Positions 44,700 to 54,945 of a stretch of DNA of 64,000 nt are shown piece by piece. Below the pieces are notes generated by a model. The model had not been told where the DNA came from. It worked only from the letters and a program-made list of their open reading frames with translations, and made no database searches. Position 1 is the first letter of the stretch; every line of letters starts with the position of its first letter. The position numbers and the translations under genes were made by a program. This DNA is from Chamaecyparis obtusa (lineage: Eukaryota > Streptophyta > Pinopsida > Cupressales > Cupressaceae), in contig BSBK01002160.1 in NCBI GenBank assembly GCA_027943335.1, positions 1,555,001 to 1,619,000 of the forward strand, written 5' to 3'.

Positions 44700-47600
44700 G
44701 GAAACAAGGAGGCAAATGTGGTAAGTAACAAATCCAAAGAGGATGCTTTGCTTTTGTCTTTAGAAAATGTTGATGATTTATGGGTGTTAGATTTGGGGGC
44801 TTCATTTCATGCTAAACCCCATAGAAGTTATTTTGTTGATTATGTCCAAGGGGATTTTGGGCTAGTTTATTTGGGAGATAATGAACCCTGTCAAATTGTT
44901 GGAAAAGGAAAAATCAAGATTAAGTTGTAGAATGGGAATCATTGGCTACTACAAGAGGTAAGACATGTTCCAAGGTTGAGTAGAAATTTAATTTCAGCAG
45001 GGCAACTGGGTGATGAGGGTTGCACAGTTACTTTTAATGATCAAAATTGGAAGGTTTCAAAAGGTTCCTTAGTAGTAGCAAAAGGTGTGAAAGTAGGCAC
45101 CTTATATCTTTGTACAGGTCATATTGTTCCTTCTACTTTAATTGTTTCAGAAGAAAATGAATGTTTAGGAACAGTGGCTACAGTTGAGCAGGAAGAACAT
45201 TAGACCATTGTTGTAGATTCTGACACAACACTGTGGCACAACAGACTCGGGCACATGAGTGAAAAAGGTATGAAATTACTTCATTCAAAGAAATTTTTAC
45301 CTGGTCTGAAATGTGTCAATATGGATTTCTGTGAAAGTTGTGTCTATGGAAAACAAAAGAGAGTTAGTTTTGTGAAGAATGGGAAGGAAAAGAAAAATGA
45401 GATATTGGAGCTTGTGCATACAGATGTATGGGGACCAGCTCAGGTATCTTCCCTTGGTGGCTCTCTATATTATGTTACATTTATAGATGATGCAACAAGA
45501 AAAGTATGGATTTATTTCCTTAGACAGAAATCTGATGTATTTCAAACTTTTAAGAAATGGAAATGCTTGGTTGAGAATGAGACTGGTAAAAAGTTAAAAT
45601 GTCTCAGATCTGATAATGGTGGTGAGTATTGCAGCACATAATTTGAAGAATATTGTTCTTCAAATGGTATTTGTAGGTAGAAAATTGTACCAAGGACTCC
45701 ACAAGAAAATGGAGTAGCTGAATGCATGAACATGACAATAATGGAGTGTGTAAGGAGTATGAGGTTGCATGCTAGGCTACCCAAAAATATGTGGGCAGAG
45801 GCTATGAACACTGTTGTTTGTTTAATCAATAGAGGCCCCTCTACTCCTTTGGACTATGGTATTCCAGAGGAAGCATGGAGTGGTAAGAAGGTGAGTTATT
45901 CTTTTCTCAAAACTTTTGGTTGTGAAGCTTTTGCACTTATAGATTCTGAAGACAGAACCAAGCTGGAAGCTAAGTCAAAGAAATGTGTATTTGTTGGATA
46001 TGGCATTGATGAATTTGGTTATAGACTTTGGGATTTTGAAAATCATAAAATTGTAAGAAGCAGGGATGTAATATTCAATGAGAAATTATTGTACAAAGAT
46101 TTGTTGCTGCAGCATGAGAAGAAAGAAAATGCTTATGTGGTACTGGATGATACTCCACAAGTTCATGTTCTAGTAGTTCCTTATGCTCCGCAACAACAGC
46201 AACAACAAATACCACACACACTAGTGACTGTTAGACAATAAACAAGGCTAAGTAGACCTCTAGAAAGATTTTCTCCATCTTTGTATTCTATTTTGTTAAC
46301 AGATGCTGGTGAACCTCAATGTTATAATGAAGCTATGCAGGTGGATACAAAGCTTCAGTGGGAGTATGCAATGACAGATGAAATGGACTCTTTGCTAAAA
46401 ATCAAACATGAGATTTATGTAAGTTACCTGTAGGTAAAAGGGCTTTACAGAATAAATGGGTTTACAGGATAAAAGAAGAGGATGGAGGTAAGAAAAGATT
46501 TAAAGCCAGATTAGTTGTAAAAGGATTTGCACAGAAACATGGTATTGATTTTGATGAGATATTTTCTCCTGTTGTTAAAATGACTTCTATCCGTACTGTT
46601 TTAAGTATTGTGGCTACTAAAGATTTGCATTTAGAGCAGCTTGATGTTAAAATAGATTTTCTTCATGGTGATTTGGATGAAGAAATATATATGGTTCAGC
46701 CACAAGGATTTGAGGTCAAGGGTAAGGAGAATTTGGTGTGCAGATTGCAGAAAAGTTTATATGGCTTGAAGCAAGCACCTCAACAATGGTATATTAAATT
46801 TGACACTTTTATGAATGAGCATGGATATAGTCGGTGTCATTCTGACCATTGTGTTTATTTTAAGAGGTTGGATGATGACAGCTACATTATTTTATGTTTA
46901 TATGTTGATGATATGCTTGTAGCTGGGTCTAACATGGATCATATTCAGGGTTTGAAACAACAGTTAGCAAAATCTTTTGCTATGAAGGATTTGGGGGCAG
47001 CAAAACAAATCTTTGGTATGAAAATTTGCAGAGATAAGAAAAATAGGAAATTGTCTCTATCTCAGGCTGATTATATTGAGAAGGTGTTGCAATGTTTCTC
47101 TATGGAAAATGCCAAAGCTGTCAGCACACCTTTGCCTAGACATTTGAAATTGACTAAGGATATGTGTCCCAAGACACTAGAAGAAGAGACTAAAATGTCT
47201 AAGCTACCTTATGCTTTAGCTGTAGGGATTTTAATGTATGCTATGGTATGTACTAGGCCAGATATTGCACATGTAGTGGGAGTCATTAGCCGATATATGA
47301 GTAACCCTGGTATTGAGCATTGGAATGCAGTCGAATGGATTCTCAGATATTTGAGAGGTACATCCAGTAAGTGTTTACAATTTGGGGGTTCTACTACTAT
47401 TGTACAAGGCTATGTTGACTCAGATTTGGCAAGAGATATAGATAGCAGGAGGAGTACTATATGTTATATATTTACTATTGGTGGGACAACAGTGAGTTGG
47501 ATTTCTCGACTACAAAAGCTGGTTTCTTTATCCACTATAGAGGCAGAGTATGTTGCTGCTACAGAGGCAGCCAAGGAGATGATATGGCTTCAATTCTTCA

Positions 47601-47863
47601 TGGAAGAATTGGGACATCCACAAAAAGATAATTTTCTACATACAAATAGCCAAAGTGCCATTCATCTTGCAAAGAATTTTGCTTTGCACTCAAAGACAAA
47701 ACACATATAGTTGTGGTACCATTTCATTCGGTCAGTTTTGGATGATGGGAAGTTAAGGCTAGAAAAGATTCATACTGATGATAATCCAGCAGATATGTTT
47801 ACAAAGGTAGTAACAAGGGAGAAGTTGAACTCATGTTCAGCTTCAGTTGGTCTTCTAGACTGA
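44700..47863 (+). pseudogene. Copia-3 pol (protease, integrase, RT, RNase H)
   Basis: Protease WVLDLGASFHAK near 44780: the Ser of D-S-G is Leu (TTG). The pre-integrase zinc region LWHNRLGHMSEKG ... CESCVYGKQ lies at 45232-45360. Integrase core: Asp in VHTDVWGP (45415), Asp in SDNGGEY (45610), Glu in PQENGVAECMN (45705). RT: GFAQKHGIDFDEIFSPVV, YGLKQAPQQWYIKF and catalytic YVDDMLVAG near 46905. RNase H: YVDSDLARDIDSRRST and STIEAEYVAATEAAKEM, ending ADMFTKVVTREKL at 47863. Breaks: stops near 44930, 45203, 45641, 45680 and 46241, a frameshift near 46400, and a stop at 47708. RT-RNase H is open for 376 codons. Confidence 0.93.
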
Positions 47864-47993
47864 ACAAAATAAAGGAACAACTGAGTTCAGGGTGGTTCGA
47901 TCCAGTGGGAGCCTCATATGGTAGCGGTATTGCTACAGGATTAGTCTCCAAGTGGGAGGATTTTTTGTATAGTGTGGATATTGATCAGTCACC

Positions 47994-48004
47994 AAGTGGG
48001 AGAT
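47994..48004 (+). other. Copia-3 polypurine tract
   Basis: AAGTGGGAGAT directly before the 3' LTR. Confidence 0.8.
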
Positions 48005-48420
48005 TGTTAGCTTATGGTGACTAATTAGGAAAGTACTATCCAGGAAAGTACTGTACACTTCCTCCCGACCGAATTTTTTTGAGGCCGACTACTTTTCAAT
48101 TATTTGGGTCGACATGTTATAATTCATTCTAACCCTAAAGTGGAAAAAATATTGTATAATATGGCTTAGGGTTAGGGTTTATTCATATGTATGATTTTAG
48201 TATTTGCAGCAGAATTGAGTTGTAAGGGATTACAGATTGTAATCAGGTTGTAATCACTGGATAATAATATTATTGGACTCGCTATTGGTGGATGTGGCCC
48301 AGGGATTGGGTGAACCACGTTAAATCTTTGTGTCTTGTGTTCTCTTCTGCGTGGTTTATTGTTTTCTGATATTAGGTATATTTGCACATAATTGTTATTT
48401 CTACCTTGTTAATCCTAACA
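48005..48420 (+). repeat. Copia-3 3' LTR (416 bp)
   Basis: TGTTAGCTTATGG ... TTAATCCTAACA, collinear with 43394-43807. It contains a short duplication of GGAAAGTACT near 48030-48050 absent from the 5' LTR. Confidence 0.95.
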
Positions 48421-48425
48421 TAGAG

Positions 48426-48690
48426 GTGAGGGAAGAGATGGAAGCACCCAAATTAAGTGCAAAAAAATCTATTGCAACCTGCCAATAGGTTGAAAAAAGA
48501 GAGAAATAAAGGTCTAAGGAGGGCTCAGACTTGGGAGAAATAGAATTCCAGGCTCTAGGATGAAATTAATGAGGTGAAATGGAGGACTGCACAAGTACAA
48601 CAACAATTGTCCCTCATCAGGGAATATGTAGCAAGAAATAGAGGTGAAGAGTTCATTCAAGTATTTCAGATATGGAATTTTTCAATGGCC
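48426..48690 (+). pseudogene. Captured RF298/MIP1-like E3 ligase, fragment 2
   Basis: Continues fragment 1 in frame beyond Copia-3: VREEMEAPKLSAKKSIATCQ, stop, then VEKREK, next frame KGLRRAQTWEK, DEINEVKWRTAQVQQQLSL, the coiled coil with its KLQ/WEKQ landmark in the family. The exon may end at AGAG/GTGAAG near 48642; what follows to about 48935 has no coding character and may be an intron. Stops at about 48487 and 48540 and a frame change show it is not functional. Confidence 0.75.
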
Positions 48691-48930
48691 ATTCCTAAAT
48701 CTTGAATTTTCTTCATCTTTTGCTTTTTGTGATGGAGAATTGTTTACAAAATTTTACCCAATTTTGTGAATAAATTTAAGGGATTTAACATAAAAAATTA
48801 GAGCATTGTTTCATATGGGAACATTGGTCTATCCAATTTTCTTAAGTTTGTGTCCATCATTTCTCATCAAAGCATTGGTCTTTCCAATTTCCTTAACCTA
48901 GCGAGACCAACACGGAGAGAATCTAACTTT
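48691..48930 (+). other. Probable intron of the captured E3 fragment
   Basis: T-rich, no open frame, between two stretches that are adjacent in RF298-like proteins. It contains two near-copies of TTGGTCTWTCCAATTTYCTTAA. An AG acceptor (GAACAG, 48951-48956) precedes the next coding part. If it is an intron, the fragment was captured from genomic DNA, not mRNA. Confidence 0.5.
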
Positions 48931-48934
48931 TGGG

Positions 48935-49136
48935 TTCTTGAGTGATGATGAACAGGCAAAATTGAAGGAAGAGGAGAAAGCAAAAGAAATAGCAATTGCA
49001 CAAGCAGAGGAAGAAAGAGGAGCCAAGGGTGCAGCTGAAGCTTCATCGAAAAGAAGGGAGGAGGTATTACATGAAAAAATAGAGATGCACTTTCAACGGC
49101 ATAAGGATGATATTGAAAGACTTGAACAGGGGCTTG
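48935..49136 (+). pseudogene. Captured RF298/MIP1-like E3 ligase, fragment 3
   Basis: Open frame from about 48938 reads DDEQAKLKEEEKAKEIAIAQ, AEEERGAKGAAEASSKRREE and HFQRHKDDIERLEQGLAK. This closely follows the family segment ending in FQRHKDDLQRLEQELSRL that precedes the RING linker. At about 49136 the similarity stops and a PPR coding stretch starts in a different frame. The 9-mer GCAAAATGT occurs twice across the junction (49133-49141 and 49144-49152). Confidence 0.85.
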
Positions 49137-49220
49137 CAAAATGTATGCAAAATGTGGAAGCATGGACAAGGCACATGATTTGTTTCAAAGAGATGTCTTC
49201 TAAAGGAATGCAATTATCGG
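49137..49220 (+). pseudogene. Captured pentatricopeptide-repeat (PPR) fragment, left piece
   Basis: Reads MYAKCGSMDKAHDLFQRDVF, stop, RNAII up to the Copia-4 border. MYAKCGS..KAHDLF is the signature of plant PLS-type PPR proteins, which bind organelle RNA. The frame resumes after Copia-4 at 54830 with GYAQNG. The TAA inside and the lack of surrounding repeats make it a pseudogene fragment. Confidence 0.85.
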
Positions 49221-49487
49221 TGTTAGATGTGAAGGCCAACAGAAAATCTATTTTCTTATGTATTTTATTATGACCTTTCGGTTCTACAAACCTTTCATTG
49301 TATTCATTTGGAGCCTTTATAAATTGGCTGCTCTTGTTCATTTATAATTAACTTTTGAGATATAATACAATACTCTGCAGTCTGGATGTAGCCACAATTT
49401 GTGGTGAGCTAGGATAAATCGTGTCTTTGTGTTTTCTATTTAGTTTTTAAATCTGCTGTATATTTTTCTCATTTTCCAATCCTTTCA
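49221..49487 (+). repeat. Copia-4 5' LTR (267 bp)
   Basis: TGTTAGATGTGAAGG ... AATCCTTTCA. About a dozen substitutions and a small indel separate it from 54559-54824. Confidence 0.95.
49316..49323 (+). promoter_or_regulatory. Candidate TATA box in Copia-4 LTR
   Basis: TTTATAAA here, TTTATATA at the same place in the 3' LTR (54653-54660). Central position in a short LTR fits the retrotransposon promoter. Confidence 0.45.
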
Positions 49488-49489
49488 AT

Positions 49490-49501
49490 TGGTATCAGAG
49501 C
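49490..49501 (+). other. Copia-4 primer-binding site (tRNA-iMet)
   Basis: TGGTATCAGAGC, exact copia consensus, two bases after the LTR. Confidence 0.95.
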
Positions 49502-49543
49502 TAGGTTGTGCAGGTTGGAAATTGGGGTTGAATTTCCAGAGAG

Positions 49544-50310
49544 ATGGAGGATTTGAAAATAGAGAAATTCATAGGCAAAAACTTCAGCCTGTGGAAAGTG
49601 AAGATGTGTTCTTTGTTGATCAAGCAAGAACTTGAAATCGCAATAGATGGAAAGCTAATAAACCAGCAGTGATGTCGGATGAATATTGGAAGAAAATTGA
49701 TGATAAAGCAATGGCATCATTTTTTCTTTCACTGTCACAAAATGTTCTGTTTAATGTTTACAATGAAAAGACAACAAAAGCAATTTGGGATAAACTTCAG
49801 AGCACATACGAAATGGCATCGGCTGCAAACAAAATCTTCATTATGAAGAAACTTTATAAGCTGAAAATGAAGGAAGGAACTACGATGTCGAATCATGTGA
49901 ATGATTTGAACACTTTATTGTGTCAAGCAACTTCGGTTGGAATGACTCAATATGATGAAGCCAAAGCTATAATCTTGTTATGTTCTTTACCGGATAGCTG
50001 GGATCCCGTAGTTACAGCAGTTAGCACTGCTAATTCCTCAAAGAAACTGGTTTATGATGATGTGGTTGCTACCTTACTCAGTGAAGACATGAGAAGAAGC
50101 AATAAAGACACCCCATCCGATGATGCTCTTACTATGGTCAGCACCGAAAGAAGGGGTAGAAGCCATCATAGAGGAAATAACAATCATAACAATAGAAAAT
50201 CAAGATCACCAAATCGGTCAAAGTCAAGAGGAAGAAATGGAGAGTGCTGGTTTTGTGGCAAACTAGGCCACTCAAAATGAAATTATAGATTCTACAAGAA
50301 AGTACAAGAT
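49544..50310 (+). pseudogene. Copia-4 gag
   Basis: ATG 49544 (MEDLKIEKFIGKNFSLWKVK), followed after a frameshift near 49660 by the long frame from 49669: KAIWDKLQSTYEMASAANK, LYKLKMKEGTTMSNHVNDL. The zinc knuckle near 50250 reads CWFCGKLGHSK, stop, NY: the final Cys is Tyr. A TGA inside the knuckle separates gag from the remainder; pol is in the same frame as the long gag part (frame 1), so gag-pol was probably one polyprotein. Confidence 0.9.
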
Positions 50311-50394
50311 TAAGTAAAGAATAGTCAAGCTAATACAGCCTATGAGGGAGATGACGCTGCTCTAGTTCTTTCTACAACTAACTCAAAATCAAAT

Positions 50395-53300
50395 TCTTGG
50401 GTGATAGATTCCGGAGCCTCCTTCCATGCTACTCCATGTACGAATTATTTTAAAAACTATCAAGAAGGTGAATTTGGAGAAGTATTTTTGGGAGACAATA
50501 AACCATGTAACATCATTGGGAAAGGAGAAGTTCTTTTGCATCTAGAAGGTGGAGCAAAATTGCTACTCAAAGATGTTAGACATGTTCCTCAATTAAAGAG
50601 GAATTTAATTTCAGTCAGCCAACTCTACATCCAAGGATTTAAAATAGAACTTACGGATACTTGGAAAATAGTCAAAGGTTCATTGGCTATTGCTAAAGGA
50701 GAGAAGACCGGTAACCTCTATATTTTGAAACCAATCAATGAGGTGGGAGCTGCTATGATAGTTATAGGCAGCAATGCGGCACTTTGGCATCAAAGATTAG
50801 GCCACATGAGCAAGAAGGGCCTAGAGGCATTACTCAAGAGGGATCAACTACCGGGTCTCCAATCAGTGAACTTGGAGTTTTGTGAACATTGTCTCTATGG
50901 CAAGCAAAAGTGGGTTAGCTTCTTGAAAGATGGGCACAACATGAAGGCAAATCCATTGGAGCTTGTGCACTCGGATGTATTCGGTCCTACCGAGGTAAGT
51001 TCTATAGGAGGAGCTAAATATTTTGTCACTTTTCTTGATGATTGTACTAGGAAAGTTTGGATATATATGATGGCAAATAAGTCAGAAGTTTTCTCTAAAT
51101 TCAAAATTTTCAAAGCTCTTGTTGAAAACCAAAGAGGCCACAAAATTAAATGTTTAAAAATGGATAATGGAGGGGAGTTTTGTTTGCTGGAATTTGATAA
51201 CTATTGTGCAGATAATGGCATCCGTATGGTGAAAGTTTTCCCCTATACCCCTCAAGAAAATGGGGCAGTGGAAAGGCTTAATAGAACAATCCTTGAGAAA
51301 GCTCGCTATATGCTTTCTCATGTAGGTTTGGGAAAAGAGTTTTGGGTTGAAGCGTGCAATACAATAGTGTACTTGATCAATCAAAGTCCATCATCAAAGT
51401 TGAACTTCAAAATTCCAGAAGAAGAATGGAAGGGAAGAAGAATTTCCTATTCCCATCTTAAAGTGTTTGGTTGTCAGGCTTTTGCACATGTTCCTAAAGA
51501 AAAATGGAGCAAGCTGGATCCCAAATCACAGCCTTGCATATTTGTTGGATATGGGGAAGAACAATTTGGTTACAGACTTTGGAGCTTAACTGATAAGAAA
51601 ATTATCAGATGCAGGGATGTAGTCTTTAATAAAAATACATTTCCTCACTCTAAAGAAGAAGAAGTTTCTACAAAAGAATACATTCCTCTATTTGATATGA
51701 TGAACAATGGCAATCAGAATACTTCTAGCCATTTCAATGTGACTCCTATAAGCAATTCTCTAGCCTCTGTTCTATCTTCTATGCCTCATTATAGCTCTTC
51801 ACCAGAAGACTTGATGAATGAAAATAGGTATGATTATGTTTACGGTAACATTAGACAAAATAGAGAAGAAATTGGTCATGAAAGTCACAGCAGAGAGCAA
51901 GCTCTTGGCAGAGGAGTCAATACAAATCACAGTAGAGAATAGGGTGTCGACAGGGACTTTGACATTAGAGAATTAGCACAGAATTCCAGAATTCATGATG
52001 GGAGGTTTGAAATTAGCACTAGTCTCGACAGAGGAGACAAGGAGGCCAGTCAAATTGATGGCAACCACAACATTACTCATGATTTCACCAGCAAAACTCA
52101 TGGTCTCAACAAAGCACTTGGAACTCCCGGTAGTCATTACGATAGCAAAGATACCATTCACGGTAATAGGGGAGAAACTCATGGTTTCAACAAAGAGCTT
52201 CAATACAGCACCAGTCAATACGATGATACTAATACTCATGGTAGGCAATGTGCATACGGTTATACCAGAGATACTACTCTCAGTTTAGACAGGGAGTTTG
52301 CAATTCATGGTGGCAATACCATGCAATCTGATAAACATTGCAGTCAACACAAAAACCATCAATACGATGATGAAAACCATAGCCACAACAATGAATTTGA
52401 AGACTTTCACAGGGATAGGCAAGAACCAAGTCATTGCGGGAGTCAATTTCACAGAGACACCCACGGTTTCACTTGCAATCATAATCACGGCAAGGGAGGC
52501 GATGAAAACTGCAGTCAATTTTTAAAACAATTTTTAAATCACAGAGATAATACTCTTAGTAAGGAACATTGCAGTTCATATGATGTATAGGCAGAAACAT
52601 GTGGAAACATTAACAATGAAGCTCATGGTGGTCTTGATAAAAGTACCAGTCATGGTAGAAACAAAGAATAGAGAACAGAGAATATTGAAGGAATTTCACA
52701 GAATTTAGGGGCAAATAAGAATACTGAAATAGAGAGGCAGGGACTTAAGCAAGGAAATAAACATCCCAGAACTACTACTGGCTCTTCATTTGAGCTAGTT
52801 CAGGATTAGACAGAAGGTGTTGAACCACAACCAAGAAGATCAACCAGACAAAGAAGAATGCCAGCTAAATACTTAGATTATGAGCTAGTGTTCGCTAAAG
52901 AAGCAGAACCTACAATCCTTGTCTCAAAATTTGTAGAACCTTCAACATTCAAAGCTGCTCTCAAAGATGCCAATAGTGATAAATGGCAACAAGCGATGAA
53001 TGAGGAGATGAATTCCTTACTAAAGAATCACACCTGGGAATTGGTACCTCTTCCACCTAATAGAAGACTGCTTAGAAACAAGTGGGTATATCGGATTAAG
53101 GAAGAAGATGAAGGCAGAAAATGCTTCAAAGCCAGATTGGTGGTAAAGGGGTTTGATCAAAAAAAGGGGATAGACTTCAATGAAATCTTCTCACCAGTTG
53201 TTAGAATGACAACTATCCAAATAGTCTTGGGATTAGTAGCAGTATGGGATCTTGAATTGGAACAGCTTGATGTAAAGACCGCTTTCCTACACGGTGATGT

Positions 53301-54495
53301 AGAAGAAGAACTATACATGGAACAACCTTAAGGATTCATCAAGAAAGGGCAAGAACATCTTTATTGCAAGTTAAATCAGAGTTTGTATGGTCTCAAACAA
53401 GCTCCAAGACAGTGGTATATCAAATTTGATCACTTCATGGCTGAAAATAATTTCACAAGATGTGAATCAGACCCATGTGTTTACTTCAAGAGACTTCCTA
53501 ATGGTGAATTTGTCATTCTCCTTCTTTATGTTGATGATATGTTAGTGGCTGGCACAAACAAAAGAATAGTCAATGAGTTAAAGGATAAATTGGCAAGAAA
53601 GTTTGACATGAAAGACTTAGGGGCAGCCAAGAAGATTCTTGGCATGATGATCACAAGAGACAGGAAGAAGAAAGAAATTACATTATCTCAACAACAATAC
53701 ATTGATAAAGTTGTTGAGAGGTTTGGCATGGCTGATGCTAAAGTTGCTCCTCTTCCCCTTGCTGGTCACTTCCATCTAAGTTCAGATTTGTGTCCTAAAA
53801 CAAAAGAAGAAAAGGACTTCATAGAGAAAATTTCATATAAATCTGCAGTTGGCAACATCATGTATGCAATGGTTTCTACTCGCCCCGACATTGCTCATGC
53901 GGTGGGAGTTGTGAGCAGATTCATGAGCAATCCTGGGAAAGCTCATTGGGAAGCTGTTAAGTGGATACTAAGGTATCTAAAAGGAACTTCAGATTTTGCA
54001 TTATGTTTTGGAGGAAATTAGGTTCAGCTGCAAGGTTACACCAATTCTAATCATGCTGGAGATTTGGACAAACGAAGGTCTACTACTAGATATATCTTCA
54101 TGTTTGCTGGAGCTGCTATCAGTTGGGCTTCAAGGTTGCAACATTGCATTGCTCTTTCTTCAGCTGAGGCTGAATACTTAGCTCTTTCCGAAGGTGCAAG
54201 GGAAATGATTTGGCTTCAGCGGCTGTTTGGTGATTTGAAAGTGCATCAAAATGAGTATAAATTGTTTTGTGATAATCGCAGCGCTATCTTTATGGCTCAT
54301 AATCACTCTTCACAACGTCGCTCTAAGCACGTTGACGCACATGCTCACTTCATTCATCATGCAGTTGAAGAGGGAAAGTTGGAAGTGGTTAAGATTGATA
54401 CTAAGATCAATCCAGCGGATATATTCACCAAAGTTGTCGGCAAAGAGAAGTTTGATTGTGCAAGGACTTCTCTTGGCCTTGTGAAGAAACGGTAA
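50395..54495 (+). pseudogene. Copia-4 pol (protease, integrase, long linker, RT, RNase H)
   Basis: Protease WVIDSGASFHATP (50398-50436) is intact. Pre-integrase: LWHQRLGHMSKKG ... CEHCLYGKQ. Integrase: Asp in VHSDVFGP, Asp in MDNGGEF, Glu in PQENGAVERLNRTI, all kept, in a 513-codon open frame. Then the linker (51660-52840). RT starts near 52858 (WVYRIKEEDEGRKCFKARLV), catalytic YVDDMLVAGT near 53530; RNase H near 54046-54495 (SSAEAEYLALSEGAREM; DNRSAIFMAHN; ADIFTKVVGKEKF). In-frame stops: 51940, 52588, 52669, 52807 (all TAG), 53329 (TAA in QP-stop-GF, where CAA is expected) and 54019 (TAG). No frameshift. Confidence 0.95.
51660..52845 (+). repeat. Copia-4 integrase-RT linker expanded by degenerate His/Asn/Gly/Asp-rich repeats
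   Basis: About 390 codons between the integrase C-terminus and the RRSTRQRRMPAKYLDYE motif before RT; Copia-3 has about 80-100 there. The pol frame recurs with THG-type motifs: KTHGLNKAL, ETHGFNKEL, NTHGRQ, DTHGFT, DTIHGN, and is rich in His, Asn, Asp, Gly and Ser. At DNA level CTCATGGTNTCAACAAAG recurs. The frame is preserved across about 1.2 kb apart from TAG stops. Confidence 0.75.
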
Positions 54496-54547
54496 GGCAG
54501 CACTTCAGCAGGGTATTGGGTGAACAGTTGTAGTATGGTTGTCCTTC

Positions 54548-54558
54548 AGGTGGGAGTT
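54548..54558 (+). other. Copia-4 polypurine tract
   Basis: AGGTGGGAGTT directly before the 3' LTR. Confidence 0.8.
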
Positions 54559-54824
54559 TGTTAGATGTGAAGGCCAAAGACAATCTATTTTCTTATGTAT
54601 TTTATTATGACCTTTCGATTCTACAAACCTTTCATTGTATTCATCTAGAGCCTTTATATATTGGCTGCTCTTGTTCATTTGTAATTAACTTTTGAGATAT
54701 AATACAATACTCTGCAGTCTGGACGTAGCCACAATTTGTGGTGAACTAGGATAAATCGTGTCTTTGTGTTCACTATTTAGTTTTTAAATCTGCTGTATAT
54801 TTTTCTCATTTTTCAATCCTTTCA
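54559..54824 (+). repeat. Copia-4 3' LTR (266 bp)
   Basis: TGTTAGATGTGAAGG ... AATCCTTTCA, collinear with the 5' LTR; followed by ATCTG. Confidence 0.95.
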
Positions 54825-54829
54825 ATCTG

Positions 54830-54945
54830 AGGATATGCACAAAATGGGCTTGTTGTAAAGGCTTTCGATACTTTCAATCAAATGCGGTTGGCTGGTGTCA
54901 ACCCGAATTCCACAACCTTTGCTAGCATCCTACCCGCTTGTGGCA
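54830..54945 (+). pseudogene. Captured PPR fragment, right piece
   Basis: Continues the left piece after Copia-4: GYAQNGLVVKAFDTFNQM and RLAGVNPNSTTFASILPACG. The pair forms roughly one and a half PPR units (end of one S/L-type motif, and a P-type motif with GVNPNSTTF). Removing Copia-4 and one target copy restores the frame ...AII-G-GYAQNG. It ends near 54945, where similarity stops. Confidence 0.9.

Larger units (their letters stand above)
43394..48420 (+). mobile_element. Copia-3: complete Tork-like Ty1/copia element (5027 bp)
   Basis: LTRs at 43394-43807 and 48005-48420, target duplication TAGAG at 43389-43393 and 48421-48425. It has tRNA-iMet-type primer-binding site, gag, protease, integrase, RT, RNase H and polypurine tract in copia order. 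It inserted into the captured E3 fragment of Hel-1, so it is younger than Hel-1. Protein sequence resembles Tnt1/Tork elements (FLHGDLDEEIYMVQPQGF). Multiple stops and frameshifts make it inactive. Confidence 0.97.
49221..54824 (+). mobile_element. Copia-4: complete Tork-like Ty1/copia element (5604 bp)
   Basis: LTRs 49221-49487 and 54559-54824; flanks ATCGG (49216-49220) and ATCTG (54825-54829), a 5-bp target duplication with one change. It has a perfect tRNA-iMet primer-binding site, gag, pol and polypurine tract. It lies in the captured PPR fragment of Hel-1. pol keeps a single frame from 50395 to 54495 with six in-frame stops, five of them TAG. Related to Copia-3 but a different family by LTR, and with an unusually long integrase-RT linker. 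Confidence 0.97.

Noticed and set aside
43140..49136. A functional RING E3 ligase gene
   Set aside because: Only coiled-coil pieces are present, with stops, frame changes and no RING finger.
2701..49501. tRNA genes at TGGTATC-type sequences
   Set aside because: They are LTR-retrotransposon primer-binding sites next to LTRs; no cloverleaf surrounds them.
51973..52590. Frames of 75-97 codons on both strands inside Copia-4
   Set aside because: Alternative-frame shadows of the repetitive linker; the pol frame is continuous with integrase and RT.
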